Assembly: GCA_018806915.1 (NCBI GenBank)
Contig: JAGKQI010000040.1
Coordinates: forward strand, 620,001-684,000
From: Phytophthora colocasiae
Taxonomy: Eukaryota > Oomycota > Peronosporomycetes > Peronosporales > Peronosporaceae
Direction of reading: 5' to 3'
DNA: 64,000 nucleotides
Part shown: positions 22,195 through 34,104 of the stretch, piece by piece
How positions within the stretch are numbered: the first letter of the stretch is position 1
How the letters are laid out: every line of letters starts with the position of its first letter
Position numbers and translations under genes: made by a program
Notes under the pieces: model-generated
Told to the model about the DNA's origin: nothing
What the model saw: only the letters and a program-made list of their open reading frames with translations
The model's database searches: none

Positions 22195-23009
22195 CTAGGG
22201 AAGTAAGTACATCTTGCATCCCAGCGTGCCTTCACGGTATCCCAGCGTAAATCCCACGCGGCAGTTGTCAGCGAACTTGTGACGTGCCGGGGCCACCTTC
22301 TTGTGCATGTAGGCAAGCGCGCCGAACTTCCTCACATGGTGTATGTCCGGCTTACGGATCCACATCGCCTCGTATGGTGTGTTGCCGATAGGAGCCGAGT
22401 AAGACCGATTCTTGAGGTACACTGCGTAGTGTAACGCGTCCACCCAGAACGAGGTCGGTAGCCCCGACTCTTTTAGCATTGTTTTCATCATCCCGCACAG
22501 CGTCTGGTGGCTTCGTTCAACCATGTTGAGCCGTGATGTGTTAGGTGGCGTCGTTGAGTGCACAATCCCGTGACTCTGATACCAGGCGGTGATCTCTCCA
22601 TTCGTGAACTCCCCACCACAGTCTGTTAACACTTGCTGCGCCTTGCATCCAGGACACTGTCGCTCCGCCCAGACTACGTATCGACGGATCAGTGCGTTGA
22701 TCTCTTGCCCAGTGTTCTTCACTGGATACGCTGTGATGTATCGGGTATGGGCGTCCATGATCACCAGTATCGACTTGAATCTTGTGCAGTTGTAGTTCAA
22801 AGGTGGGAACAACAAGTCAGCAAATACGAGTTGATTCTTCTCTGTAACACCACGGTCCAAGTACTTCTGCACCGGCTTCGCTCTGCACTTCCTGTGCTTC
22901 GCACATGTCGAACTGGCGTCGGCGTATCATCAAGCCTTCGACGAGTCCTTCGTCCGTCATCTTTTTTATGTGTTGTGGGCACAGATGACCAAGTCGCTCG
23001 TGCCAACAC
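22195..23009 (-). pseudogene. pol: Copia integrase with pre-integrase zinc module
   Basis: The pre-integrase module (CWHERLGHLCPQHIKKM) precedes the integrase core in a neighbouring frame. The core has FADLLFPPLN, then ILVIMDAHTRYITAYPVKN, LTDCGGEFTN and NMVERSHQTL, providing the D, D and E residues. Frames break near 22850 and 22200. The acidic stretch 21694-21893 continues the polyprotein up to the Gypsy boundary. Confidence 0.8.
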
Positions 23010-23069
23010 TGGAGATCCGCTACGCCGTCTCGCAGCGCAAAGTTCACCATAGTCTCTGTAACCAGTGGA

Positions 23070-24598
23070 CTACGGTTTCCAAGTAGGAATTCGTTCTTGG
23101 GAACCGCCACAGACCGCATGGCTTGTCCAGCTGCGTTTGCAAAGCCGTAGATTGTTCTTCGATAGTGTGTACGTGGCCGTCTCGTCATCGTACTCGACCT
23201 TGAATCCTTGGCTTCTCGCGAACTGCGACATCCGATTGGGTCGCTTGGGCGAGTAGTAGACTTGTTCGAGGCGGAGCGCGATGTGACCTCCGTTTACTTC
23301 TACCCACAAGTCGATGGCACCTACTCCCTCTGGCGAAGACTTTCCGTTGTACTCTTGCACAGTTGCCTCCTTTCGCTCTGCTGCCGTGAGACTGCGATAC
23401 TCGACGAAGTAGCGTTTGTCACCAACAAGATGGTGATTAGCTACAGAGTCGAAGACCCACACGTCGAGTGCGTGCACAGTCTTCTTCTTCGTCTCTTCAC
23501 GGCTACTGGCTGTGGCACAGCCATCACTTCCATCCCCAGCGAGACTCGCTGAAGTGGCATCATGCTCATACCGCCCTCCGTGGATATCACTGCGTCGCTT
23601 TCCCGCAACTGTCCGCCCCAAAGCAGATCCAGTGATTCCTGAGTTAAACGAGAGTAGTCCGGTGGTCGAGCTGCTTCCCCCTGCTCCACTGCTACCCCCT
23701 CCACTGCCGGCACCGCATCCGCCACTCCCACCCTCAGCATCGGGGCAGTCCTTTTTCTGGTGACCGGGCTTGTGACAGTCGAAGCGGTTTCTTGCTCGTC
23801 TGTCTTCATCTCGTTGACGTTGTGCTTCGTCGCGCTTGGAGTCCTTGTGGTCGGACTTCTTGTTTCCTCCACCGCCTTGTGGCTTGTTCTGCTGGGTTGG
23901 CCCGGAGTTCTGCTTACCACCACCGAATGAGCGATTCAGCTGGCCGTCGGCCTTGTTCGCTTTGTCAAACGTGATAGCCATCACCACCACTTTCTCAGGT
24001 GTGCTTACACCCATCCCCGAGTCCAAAAATCCACGCAGACGATCGAATCGTTCGTTGGAGGGGAGCGACGACACCAGCATCCCACAGAAAACTGCGTCGT
24101 CGAGGGTCATCCCATCCGTCTTGAGCTCGTGCAGTTCGCACATGTAGTCCAGGTGGCCTCCCACATTAGCGCCGAGCTGCCTCCAACTGTGCGTAGAGTT
24201 GGCGTTTGGTCATCGCACGCGTCTGCTCGTTCGCCGTGCCCTCAAATCGTTCACAGAGGTGCTTCCACATTGCTGAGCGGTCTGAATTCCAGACTGGAAG
24301 GGACATCAACTGTTGCCCCATGTCGGTACGCACGGACGACAAAATCAACTCCTGGAGATCCAGCTGGTAGCCTTCCCACGCGGTTTTCTGCAGCGGCGAC
24401 CAGTTCTCATCGTATGTTCGCTTCCCCTTGAGAATCTTGTACAAGTCGTCGTTCTACTTACGAGCGGCGAGCTTCATCAGCTTCTTGTAGTACTGGAAGT
24501 TCTGTCCATTCCAGTGGATAGGTCGACCAGTCTTTTCCTAGACCTCGACCTCCCACGACGCGTCTGCCGTCGGCTTGGGCATCCCTGCACTCGAGTGA
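23070..24598 (-). pseudogene. gag: Copia gag and protease (broken by stops)
   Basis: Gag starts near 24585 with MPKPTADASWEVEV. In-frame TAG codons follow at about 24538 and 24457, between pieces that read on as one copia-type gag (IHWNGQNFQYYKKLMKL, then TAWEGYQLDLQEL). The knuckle is degenerate (FDCHKPGHQKKDC lacks its first Cys). The protease site reads FDSVANHH where D-S-G-A is usual, so the active-site Gly is lost. Confidence 0.8.
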
Positions 24599-24607
24599 CG
24601 GTGCGAC

Positions 24608-24622
24608 TTGGGCTCATAACCC
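24608..24622 (-). other. Copia primer-binding site (half-tRNA type)
   Basis: The plus strand CTTGGGCTCATAACCC at the inner LTR edge equals an initiator-Met tRNA anticodon arm (CAT in the middle). Ty1/Copia elements commonly prime on half tRNA-iMet. The second Copia element in this window has the same site at 34090-34104. Confidence 0.7.
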
Positions 24623-24886
24623 TGTTGACTGGGTTGTGTGCTTGAGCTCTTCGGAGTGAATTTTAAACTGAATGAATTAAAGTTAAACTTGCTCGGCTCT
24701 CCGAGCTCCTCTAAGTGCATGCTATGAACTACTGCGGATTCGAACGCAGCAGCCACGAACTAAGCTCACACGGAGTTTTCCTTCCACCTTTGAGCTCTTC
24801 CCAGCTTGCAGTGCGGCCTCGCAGGGCTGCGCCAGTGAAAGCTTTGTCCAGCGCTCCACTATCTCATGTTGAACCTCAACTTAACA
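24623..24886 (-). repeat. 5' LTR of the truncated Copia element (about 264 bp)
   Basis: On the minus strand it begins TGTTAAGTTGAGG and ends CCCAGTCAACA, followed directly by the primer site. The outer boundary is inferred from the TGTT...AACA ends, because the partner LTR is outside the window. It lies about 8 bp downstream of the stop of the effector relic. Confidence 0.6.
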
Positions 24887-24893
24887 GAATCGC

Positions 24894-25279
24894 TCACATT
24901 TTCTTTGGAGATTTCTGAGCTGCCATTTTGTTTAGCCACATCGTGTTGAAATGTTTCATCTGCTCCCAGTTCTTGAGGTCGTACGCGTTGTCAACGCTGC
25001 GCGAAAGCTTCAGCTTCTTGTAGATTGTTTTCTGGGCTGAATCCGAGCTTGAGCCAGAGCTCAAGTTTCGCGTTCGTCAGAATTACCCTTTCCTCTTCTT
25101 CTTCCTCGCTTCGAAGGTTTTTCTCGTTTCTTTCTCTCGTTGAAGATATATGAGTGCTCCGTGCTGCGAGAGCACCCTGCGCCAGGAGATGAAATGTCGG
25201 TGGGGCTCGCTTGATCGTTACCGTCGACTATTAAGACGAAAGTGTATACAATGGTGAGGAAACAGATAAGTAAGCGCAT
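24894..25279 (-). pseudogene. RXLR-like secreted effector relic
   Basis: From the ATG at 25279 the first 20 residues are a clear signal peptide (MRLLICFLTIVYTFVLIVDG), but that frame stops at 25061. In a second frame an RXLR-like motif (KNLR) is followed at once by a Glu-rich EER-type run and a W-domain-like stretch (LELWLKLGFSPE). In the third frame the C-terminus continues (YKKLKLSRSVDNAYDLKNW) to a TGA at 24894. The order, spacing and three successive frames fit a Phytophthora RXLR effector gene with two frameshifts. Known RXLR proteins act inside plant cells to suppress immunity; this copy could not make such a protein. The canonical first Arg is Lys, so the assignment is not certain. Confidence 0.6.
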
Positions 25280-25282
25280 CAC

Positions 25283-27354
25283 ACTTTGGATGGCTTTGGG
25301 TGAAGAATTGCAGAGTGAATATTGGAAACTACATGTACACAGTTTTCTTAAAACATTGTTTATGGGATGTTTAGTAAAACTCGTAATACGGATGCGTTCA
25401 CAATGTGAACTTCACATACATAAAAATATACGACCGCCAGTTTAGACTTAAATTGTGCCAATCAACGCGTATTTTTCATTTGGTGAAAACTAATGGCGTT
25501 GGTTACAGTTCTAGCTTTCTATGGTTGTCTAATATCATATGAGAACTATACAAACGTGTTTCTATACGACAACAGCGAAAGTACGAATAAGTTCATTTAG
25601 AAATTGGCTCAACACCGCTGTTGGTCCCAGTTTCAACAGGGTTAGTGATAGCATTGTGCGTTGCTTGCTAAAATAACGCTTTGGGGCAGCCGTAAATAGA
25701 GCATGTTGTCTTTAGAAGCATCAAATTTGTATTTGGTCGCTCTGAAACCGTTTTTGGCTTGTACCTCTACTATAGCTGTAGGAGAAACCCTGTACATTAT
25801 TGTTTAATTGGATTCTGTTCACGTGCAGCAATTGTTATGACAACTAATATGTATTAGAAAGCTGTTGTATGCTCTTTCAGCGTTTGAAATGCACAAAAAT
25901 GCACGTAACGGCCTTCGGAATGTACCATTTATGAGCCATTCTCTGTTTTAAAATTCTAGTGCCATTACAAAAATTGTAGGCGAATTTCTAGCTCAAACTT
26001 TGAAGTCAAATGTATTAGCCATTAAATACCTCGTGTGCGCAGTTTCAAAGTAACCAAACGCGCTCGGACAATAAAGAACGAAAAATACGATACTTTTTTC
26101 CACCCTCTGAAAGTTTTTATCCGTTTTCCAATGAAGACCACCAATCAATTTTAGTGGTCGATTACGTACTGTACACTGCGCACATGTATCCGTGTCCACT
26201 GTGCTTCATGTACTCAGTATTGGGTTGAGTATAATACATTAATTAAAATTTAACGTGTAAGTACTGTAGTGTACTTCTTGGGCAGTCAACCCAGCTATAT
26301 CCAAAGTCATCTATGGAAATCTCAATTCAATGTGTACTTTTGTCGTAGTAATGGTCATGTAACAGGAGGACGCAGATGCTGGACACTCGCGAGACGGACA
26401 GACAGGGAGGACGCTTGAAGAACCGTGGGGTACGGACGATGAGCACGAAGAGCGGCAGCACCTGTGGGAGAAGTCTCAGTGGTCCAGGTACTTGCGAACG
26501 TTCGTGGCGTGAGTCAAGGAACGCCGTGGCCTTCTACGAGTACGTGTACTCGAGCGAGCGAGTGTACGAGCAGATGATGAGGCAGTGGAACGAGGATGGC
26601 GACCGTCAGCTGCAGGATACTGGATACGACGGACGAGACCGCCGGGACCTTGAAGAACGAGGGACCAGCGAGGAGCGAACAACTGGCGAGAGCTCACTAT
26701 CGAACTTGACGGCTTGGAAGCAAGCCACACGGAACGAGAAACGGGGACGACAGGGCTTCGAGCGACGGTGACGGTAGCGCGTACTGAGCGGGCAACGGGT
26801 GAGGCTGGACGGCGGAGAAGCAGGCGGCAGTAACGGACAGTACTTCGGTGAGTGCTTCCAGGGGAGCTGCGGGCGCTACTTCGCGTTGTCTGGACGTCTC
26901 GACGGTGTCGGCGGGCTTACATGAGCTGCACGGAGCTAGAGCTAGAAGACTTGGTCGAAAGACGAGGTGTTAGACGATAGAAGTATTGTCTATTAATAAA
27001 TAGGGCCTAGAAGCTAAGCTACGGGTCCGGCGCAGCAACACGTGGTTGCTGTAGGCCAGCGAGAGAGTTTCGTGAAGTGAACGGGACGCAAGAAAGCCAA
27101 GAGCTATACGATTTGCTCAACGTGCCGGGCAAGATAATAGACGCACGCTACAGTCACATGATTAAGGATTAAGGCACCCGTTGCACCATTGATGGCAGAA
27201 TGGCGAGATCACTAAATGTATTTCTGATTTGAGCAATGGTGAGAGGGCGAGGTCCTACCTAGTACATGTGTACATGTACTGAAACCATAAATGAAAGCTC
27301 GCTCAGGTCCGACGCTCTCAATGGCTTTGCAGAGACCACCACCACTGAATCATA
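25283..27354. other. Gene-free stretch
   Basis: 25283-26370 is AT-rich with no supported gene. At 26376-26771 there is a 131-residue plus-strand frame rich in Arg, Glu, Gly and Thr, without any domain, signal peptide or neighbouring exon. Its composition continues past its stop to about 26950, so I regard it as a chance frame or an unrecognised repeat, not a gene. Confidence 0.5.
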
Positions 27355-27356
27355 TA

Positions 27357-28800
27357 AGGCAAACGGCCAATTTAAGGCCGTAAAATAATCTCGACTTTGA
27401 AACACAATAACTTTGAAACTACAAGACCAATGGCAAAAATGACATTGGATCCATAACGGGCACTGTTTCAGCTAAATTTAGAACGCTGTGGTGGTCTAAA
27501 TGAGTAGTGGAAGGTGGAGTTATTTTCGTTTATCAAACACATCCATTTTGCACTAAAATCAGTTTATGACCGCAATTTGACTTGATTTTCAGTAAGCAGC
27601 ATCGAGGTACGGCGAAAATATACAGTTGAATTTTATTTAAGTTCGAAGCAAACCTGTAATTACATTTTATCAATTACCATTATATTATAAAGGGTTATTT
27701 AAAAACACAATCACTTACAGAGCCATTTTCGTAAAGCTCAGGTCCCGGATCAGTGGGCAGCAGATGAGGGTATAACGAATGCTTACTCGGTTGTTTGTGT
27801 TGCTTGCGTTTCGTTGGCTGCGAACACCGCATTGGCACCTCAGCTGTCGCGTAAACGTTTAAAGCTCTTGTGTCAAAATTCTTCCTTATGTAGTGGTCGT
27901 TTTCCTTTTTCGATTGACCTGTTTTCGTGGTGGCGGCAGCATCAGCAAGTCACTTTGAACAACCTCTACCCGTAGCCATGATGCAATATGAACGTGCACA
28001 GGTAATCCATTCCGCCTGAAGTTTTGGAGCTTACTATTGCATTTTCACCAGTGACAGCAGGAAAATTCCACACGTTTTGCAGCCGCTAGAAATATTGATC
28101 GAGTTGATCTCATTCTCGATCATAACCTTTATCAGCGATTAAAAGAAACTAGTAATGTCTTCAATTGACACCGTGTTGCGCGCTTTGTCACGTTTTGAGA
28201 TCTTCTAGCGCCAATGGCTGAAATCGATCCTTGAAGCGACAGTACCATCCTTCTCAACCACCGCCCCACACACACACAAGTAATGATATTTTCCAGCCCG
28301 TTCTGGATTATTTCTTGACGACCCACTGGCGGTCCCTTGCATTTGTCTTCCAATGATCCAGTCGTAAATACTGTTTCGCAGCATCAAAACACAGTTGTGG
28401 CGGAGGTCCGCGCCTGGGTGGTCGTAGCCTCGCTGTAGTCGGCGGAAGTGTCTTTAGCGATCTTCACCCAGCGACGAATGCACCGCGCGGGGTTTTGTGA
28501 TGTGCGGCATCGTCCACGGATTTGCCTCTCTTGCACGCTAATACTGCTTCCGCCTTCTGTGCTGGTGTGTAACTCTGTCGCCTTCTTGGACTTTGCTCTT
28601 TTGTTGTCGTTGGCTTGGTCATTGTTGAAGTGGCGAACTGAAGGCTCAAAACAAGAGATCAGAACTCGAAGGTTTTGGGATAAACACATGGAAAATATTT
28701 TTATCCAGTCCTACTTCTCTATTTTCGTTTACATACTTCTATTGGTTAAAAAATCTGCGGTCTTAAACTGATCCAATGGCCTTAAATTGGCCGTTTGCCT
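27357..28800 (-). mobile_element. Mariner/pogo-like DNA transposon relic (1.44 kb)
   Basis: Perfect 23-bp terminal inverted repeats (beginning AGGCAAACGGCC at 27357 and ending with its complement at 28800) are flanked on both sides by TA, the target duplication of the Tc1/mariner superfamily. The interior is largely non-coding, with remnants of a minus-strand transposase near 28390-28650. Confidence 0.8.
28384..28649 (-). pseudogene. N-terminal helix-turn-helix remnant of a pogo-like transposase
   Basis: A short frame contains RRRQSYTPAQKAEAVLACKR followed by a degraded second helix, as at the start of pogo/Tigger-type transposases, whose HTH binds the element ends. Frames break after about 60 residues and no DDE core is visible, although weak remnants may extend to 28132. 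Confidence 0.5.
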
Positions 28801-28802
28801 TA

Positions 28803-29083
28803 CTTAAGGCCAGCGTGGCATTTAACAGAGTTCAGAGTCTGAACTCTGAATCAGGCAGCGGCGTTGGCGCTGATGTGCGGGCAATCAGTACTCACGAAAC
28901 ACGCAGCTCCACAAGAGCTTCGCGCACTGATAAAGTGACAAATTTGGAACGTGCTCCTCCAGTCAGCATCTTAATCAGCGTATCCTCCCCGTCACACTTT
29001 CTGAAGCAACGTGAAGAGGCACGAACGCGAACGGCCACAAGTTGCCGTTGTTGCACTTGACCATGCCAACTCGAGCTTGCGAG
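28803..29083. other. Spacer between pogo-like relic and Copia LTR
   Basis: No supported gene. Short minus-strand frames here run into the adjoining LTR and show no recognisable domain. A 20-bp near-palindrome (CAGAGTTCAGAGTCTGAACT) lies near 28830. Confidence 0.4.
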
Positions 29084-29446
29084 TAGCAGCAAGCTCGCTC
29101 GTAGTTGGTAGCTCACTCAGCACTGCACAGGTCGCGTAAGTGCCTACTTGATCGAACAGCAAGACGAGAAGCAATAGATTCTTGTCCACAAAGCAAAACT
29201 CACCGTGACATTAGTCCATTAACTATCGCATGGTCATCACGCCTACGTGTCATCACGAGAGGAAAACCCGTTGGACATGCCTCACAGCACCTTCAACAGT
29301 AAAACCCCCTTTGGTCATACGCGTCTCCCTTCAACAGCGCAGATCGTCTTGTCCCTCATCCTTCTAGGCTCCAGCTCAAGCGACATCTTTACACTCGTAG
29401 TGTAGCCATCTCGGAATGTAGCCACCTCGAGATCAGGATTCTGCTA
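29084..29446 (-). repeat. 3' LTR of the degenerate Copia element
   Basis: It matches 34105-34477 along its whole length, apart from short indels near 29115, 29235 and 29285. Its inner edge is preceded on the minus strand by a purine-rich stretch (AAGCGAGGTGGGAG) that would be the polypurine tract. The terminal TG at the primer-proximal edge has decayed to TA. Confidence 0.82.
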
Positions 29447-29599
29447 CTCCCACCTCGCTTAATGCTGGACCAGAATTGCTGCTGCCACGTCTTCAACGTG
29501 CAGCGCTTGACGGAGACTCTGGAACCGCTGTGGTCCCAACGCTTTCGTGAAAATATCAGCTACGTTCTCTGAACTCACGAGACGTATTCACTTTTAGCT

Positions 29600-31050
29600 T
29601 TTTCTTCTTCACGAACTCAGCGGATTTGGCGACTCTTCTTAGCAGAGTTCTTCATCTTCTTATAATTTCCAGGCTCCGTGACCACCTTAATGGTGCTTTG
29701 GTTGTCCATGTTCAGGATAGAGCACGGCAGATTCATTCTGGATCTCTTTGGTAGTTTCCTAGCCCAAATTAAGTCTTCAACACACATGCTCGCTGCTAGC
29801 AGCTCCGAGCTGCATGTGATGGTCACCTTCGTTTGCTGCTTGCTCTTGAACAGAAGAGGGCAATTGTTCAAACACAGCAAATACGCTGTAACAGACCGAC
29901 TCGTTCCGGACAATTGGCGTGATCAGCATCGCAGAATGCATCAATTCGCATCGGTTGTACTTCCCCTCACATCGATATACCAGGCCGTACGTCCGCGTGC
30001 CACGTAAATACCACCGCAACAATCGCTTTGCGCACTCATAATTCCCCTTAGTATAGGAGCTGGAATAGCACGCGAGTTTCGCACTGCATTTATAAGTCAG
30101 GTCTTGTACAACCTACCAAATACCTGCAACGCTCCACCAATTCTCGAAAAGGTATACTCGGATCATTAATTTTACTTTCATCTCTTTCAATCGGAGGTAA
30201 TTCTTCATTCTTCATCATAGGCGATCCAACTGAGTGAGCTTCGGCATTCAAGCGCTCCAGCAACCGATCAATGTAAGCTGTCTGTGAAAGACACAATAAG
30301 TTTCCCTGGAATGTACTTCACCTCCATGGAAAGAATGTGCTTCACTCTTCCAAGATTCTTCAGAGCAAACTTTGCAGCCAACTCGTCGATCACTAACTCA
30401 ATGTTCACCTTGTCTCCAAAAATGAGCAAGTCATCCACGTACACCGTAAGATATACCACATTTCATTCTTGCGTCTCTGCATTACAAACCACATCAATCA
30501 CACTGTGTAAGCCAATATCCAATAAATAGTCATGTAGTGTTTGGTACCAGAGCCTCGATGCTTACTTGAGTCCATAGAGTCCTTTTAGGAGCTCACACAC
30601 ACGATCCGTGCCATCCTTGTGAAGTATTCTGGTTTGCTCCATAAAAATCTGAACCCCATTCAGCACTCCATTCAAAAATGCCGTAAAGTCAACATGATAG
30701 CACTCGAGACTCAATAGAAATGACAGGATGAAACAAGCGCACTGTTTCAATTCGTACCACCGGAGAGTATGTCTCCAGATAATCAACTCCATACTTCTGT
30801 CCACAGCCTTTTACAGCCAGAACCTTGGTCAGTCGCTCAACTTTCCCTTTTCATTATTAGCTTTGGCCGTAGCACCCAGGTAGATTTTCAGTATGTTGGT
30901 CAGGTGTTTTGGTCTATCGACCAATCTCCATGTGCCGTTGATTTCATGTGCTTCCATCTCCTTCTGCATTGCTCGCAACCAGCCATCACGATCTCGAGAA
31001 TTTAATGCTTCTTCAACAGTAGGATTCCCTGTAAGTGATTCCATTGCTTT
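29600..31050 (-). pseudogene. pol: Copia reverse transcriptase and RNase H remnants
   Basis: Fragments in several frames: DRDGWLRAMQKEMEAHEINGTW (start of Copia RT, 31044-30829), LSLECYHVDFTAFLNG with LLKGLYGLK (30804-30562), the palm box YVDD in LTVYVDDLLIFGD (30459-30268), and RNase H with SSELLAASMCVEDLIW and NMDNQSTIKV (29913-29617). Frame changes between all pieces make it non-functional. Confidence 0.82.
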
Positions 31051-31299
31051 ACAGCAGCAAGAATGTAGTCGTGTAGACGTACATTTGCTTGCCTTTTCCG
31101 TTGCGAACGACGCAATCCTCGTTGTCTTTTAGAGCTACGCCGTGGTTGAGTACATTGCGGAGAATCACGCCCATCAGCCTCGTCTACAGACTCGTCTTCA
31201 TCCGACAACACCGAATTCTCACAGGCATCTCGTTCTTCTTGAGCTCCCACCGAATCTCTACCATCATCAGGGCTTTCGTGAGTAGTTCCCACTTGTTGG

Positions 31300-33360
31300 T
31301 CAGTATCGCCACTCAAATCATGATTAACAGTCTCGTGCATCTTTAATGGCATTCAATTCTCACCGACTGCTCTGCAACATATTCCACTGGAAGCTGGAAG
31401 CGGAACAGGCAGGATTTGGGGGTAATAATGCTGTCTGCCTTTTAACAACGCATTAAGATATATGCGCTCGACGAGTCACATCCTCACGGAACTTGACGTC
31501 GCGGGCTTCCACTATCCTCCCCGTACGCAGATCCAGTAACCGGTAGCCATGCTTGGTCTTCGGAAATCCGAGGAATAGTGCCAGCTCAGCTTTCGACGAG
31601 AGCTTGTTCTTTCGCTTCTCTTTCAGTACTAACACATAACCTATAGCCACATACTTTCAGTGGACTGATGTCGGTTTCAAGCCTGTCAATACTTCCAGTG
31701 GGCGTAATTCCATTCAAAGCTTTCGTAGGCGTCAGATTGTACACTTCACGACATACCAATGGGATTTCATTCCACAACACCAGCGGTAAATTAGCAGCAT
31801 GCATGACTGCTCGCATCTTATCTCACGAGAACTCCATTCATCTTTTCTACGAGACAGTTCTCTTGTGGCGTATACGGATGCGTCGGAATAAAAACAATTC
31901 CCTTCTCTTCCAAGAAAAGTTTCAGCTCACTAGTCGCATATATTCACCTCCACCGTCACTTTGTGAACGTCGTTATCTTCTTACCATCAGCCAAAAATTC
32001 AGCAATTAACCGCCGTGTATTTCCTGCTGCTTCACTTTGTTCTTCAGGATGTAGCACCACACGTACCGCGATCCCTCATCGTGTTATTGGCTGAAAGTAT
32101 CGTGTTGCTCCGAGGCCAGGCAGAAAGTATTTTGCTCATATCGCAAACGTCAGACGTCAAACGCTCGAAGTTGACTTTCGTTCGCTTGTCGGTAGCGTCT
32201 CCAACGTCATTCGTCTCCGCTTTGCCGCCAGCACAACTTAAACACCTTATGGTTTTGTTCTCATCTGCACTGACGAGAGAGACATTCCCTTCACGACGTT
32301 GTTCTTGGCCATGTACTTCAGTGACTTCATTCAAGTGAGCTAAGCTGCTCGTGCCATCGCATCAAAGGACTTTGCATCAGAACTGACGGCTGACATCACA
32401 ACTGCTTCATTATCTTCGAAATTTCCATTGTTTAACCAGTAATGCTGTCCATGAAAAATAAATTCCAAACCTTGTCCTTCACAAGCCAGGAACATCTTCC
32501 GTGGTAGTTCATTTGGATTGCTTGTGGTGTCAACACCAGCCTGATTCCAACAAGAGACCAAGACTAAGTAAATTTACAGGTCAGATGGAAAATTCCACGT
32601 TATTCAGCTCAAATGACAATTCAGTATGACTCCGTGCATCCACCGCATCAATTACCACAGTGCCACACAAATTTCCCTGCGTAACACCTCCATTTCCACA
32701 CTTTGAAAGAGGCTTTTGACTTTCAACTCGTGAACAACTCACGCTCCCGTGCAAACGTGCGACGTAGTGCCCGAATCTAACATCCAGTCACCTCTGGGCC
32801 GTGTCTGTCTTTACGTATCGCCATTCCAACGAAGCCTTCACCTTCGAACTACTGCTGCTACTGCTCTCCTCTTCATTCTTCACAGTCTCCACAAAATCGC
32901 ATGCCAGCCAGCTGTACCAGTGAGTCAGTGAATTATTCAGTTGAGCTTCATTGTTTCACAACCTTTGTCCTTCTTGGCCTTCTTCTTCTCCTTATTCTGC
33001 GGGTGGTCTTCGACTGCTGAGTTTTTGTCTGCTTATTCTTAAAATGCCAACAGTCTCGTCGCATATGTCCTAACTTGCAATAATGATAACAACTTGAACT
33101 GCACGTCGTTTTCCTGCGCCAGTAGACTGCACCTGCTCCTTCTGGCCTTGGTTAGACCAGAAGTTGACCCCTTGACCCGAGTTTCGGCTTTGAAACTGCT
33201 TCCATCCCATATCCATAGCCACTCCATTGTTTCCATTCGGTGCGCCACTACTCGCAGAATCCGTAGCCATCTTTTCCATTTCGTCCCGTGAAAGTAATGC
33301 GTTCTTCGACTTGCTGTAGACTAGGACGAATCCCTTGTCGAAAAGAGAAATCAAATTGAG
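31300..33360 (-). pseudogene. pol: Copia zinc knuckle, protease and integrase remnants
   Basis: The integrase end is visible at 31816-31453 (MHAANLPLVLWNEI, then FLGFPKTKHGYRLLD). The core between 31860 and 32340 is too eroded to show the DDE residues. A knuckle remnant (LGHMRRDCWHFKN) lies near 33050, and the Copia protease region at about 32750-32930 has several stops. Confidence 0.65.
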
Positions 33361-33697
33361 TCACTACTTCCCGATGCTGTACACTGACAAACCCCCATCA
33401 ACAGCAACTGGGACATCTCGTTGTCTTGAATTACGAAACTAGTTTCCCATGTGCTGCAGTCATGCTGACGAAGAGAGTTCATCTCTTGAATATAATCAGC
33501 CATCTTCCTTCCTGGTGTATACAGGGTGCGTATACAGCTCGCGCTTCAAGTGAACTGCATGAAAAATCTCTCTGGGTCTTCTCCGCTGTTAGAGTTTCCC
33601 ACATCTCTTTGGCAGTGTCAGGGGAAATTGCACATTTTGCGCATCAGGTCCCTATACTCCACGAATTATAGTCTCCATGGCTAACCGATTTCGATCA

Positions 33698-34066
33698 TCA
33701 AAATGACGTTGCAAACACAGGATCCGTCGCGTGTCGGGTTTCAGCTCCAGTCACCACACCCCATGAATCTCTTTGCTCCAAATACAACTTAAGTCGCATC
33801 TGGTACACTTCAAAGGTATCATCGAATTTGGGTGGCTTGCTACTACCCATCGGTTTCGGTACTTGCATCACAGTATTTGTTCCTCCACCAGGTTGACTAG
33901 AAATTCCTGCCGTCACTACCGAAGAGTGTCCTCCAGCCACTCCAGTAGACGATGGTGTCATTACAGACTGTGCTGCGGTATTTGCAGATGCTTTGCCCAC
34001 TTGAACTAGTCGTACTCTGGCTCGCATTTTGTTGACTGTAGGTGCTTGACTTGTATTACTGCTCAT
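33698..34066 (-). pseudogene. gag: Copia gag N-terminal part
   Basis: The ATG at 34066 lies just downstream of the primer site. A Ser/Thr/Gly-rich start is followed by SKPPKFDDTFEVYQMRLKLY, typical for the beginning of Copia gag. It is open for 122 residues and stops at 33698, and later gag pieces are in other frames. Confidence 0.7.
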
Positions 34067-34089
34067 CTTACTTCCGTCCTTGAGCTAAC

Positions 34090-34104
34090 CTTGGGCTCAT
34101 AACC
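34090..34104 (-). other. Copia primer-binding site (half-tRNA type)
   Basis: The plus strand TTGGGCTCATAACC next to the LTR matches the anticodon arm of initiator-Met tRNA, as in the other Copia element at 24608-24622. Confidence 0.7.

Larger units (their letters stand above)
21694..24886 (-). mobile_element. Ty1/Copia element, 3' part cut off by the Gypsy insertion
   Basis: On the minus strand: 5' LTR (24886-24623), tRNA primer site, gag, protease, GAG-pre-integrase, integrase, then a hypervariable acidic region that is interrupted at 21693. The reverse transcriptase/RNase H half and the 3' LTR are absent and are expected beyond the Gypsy array. In-frame stops and frameshifts show it is inactive. 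Confidence 0.85.

Noticed and set aside
24715..24765. tRNA-like T-arm (GCGGATTCGAACGCAGC)
   Set aside because: Stem and loop sizes do not fit a tRNA T-arm and no other tRNA arms are nearby; it lies within the Copia LTR.
26220..26294. Short inverted pair TGGGTTGA / TCAACCCA as a mini-transposon
   Set aside because: Only 8 bases long and about 70 bp apart; no flanking duplication, so chance cannot be excluded.
26376..26771. Arg/Glu-rich 131-codon frame as a gene
   Set aside because: No signal peptide or domain, composition continues past the stop, and no conserved neighbour; more likely a chance frame in GC-rich DNA.
29105..29302. Plus-strand frame in the Copia LTR (also at 34250-34549)
   Set aside because: The two LTR copies do not keep the same frame owing to indels; not a gene.
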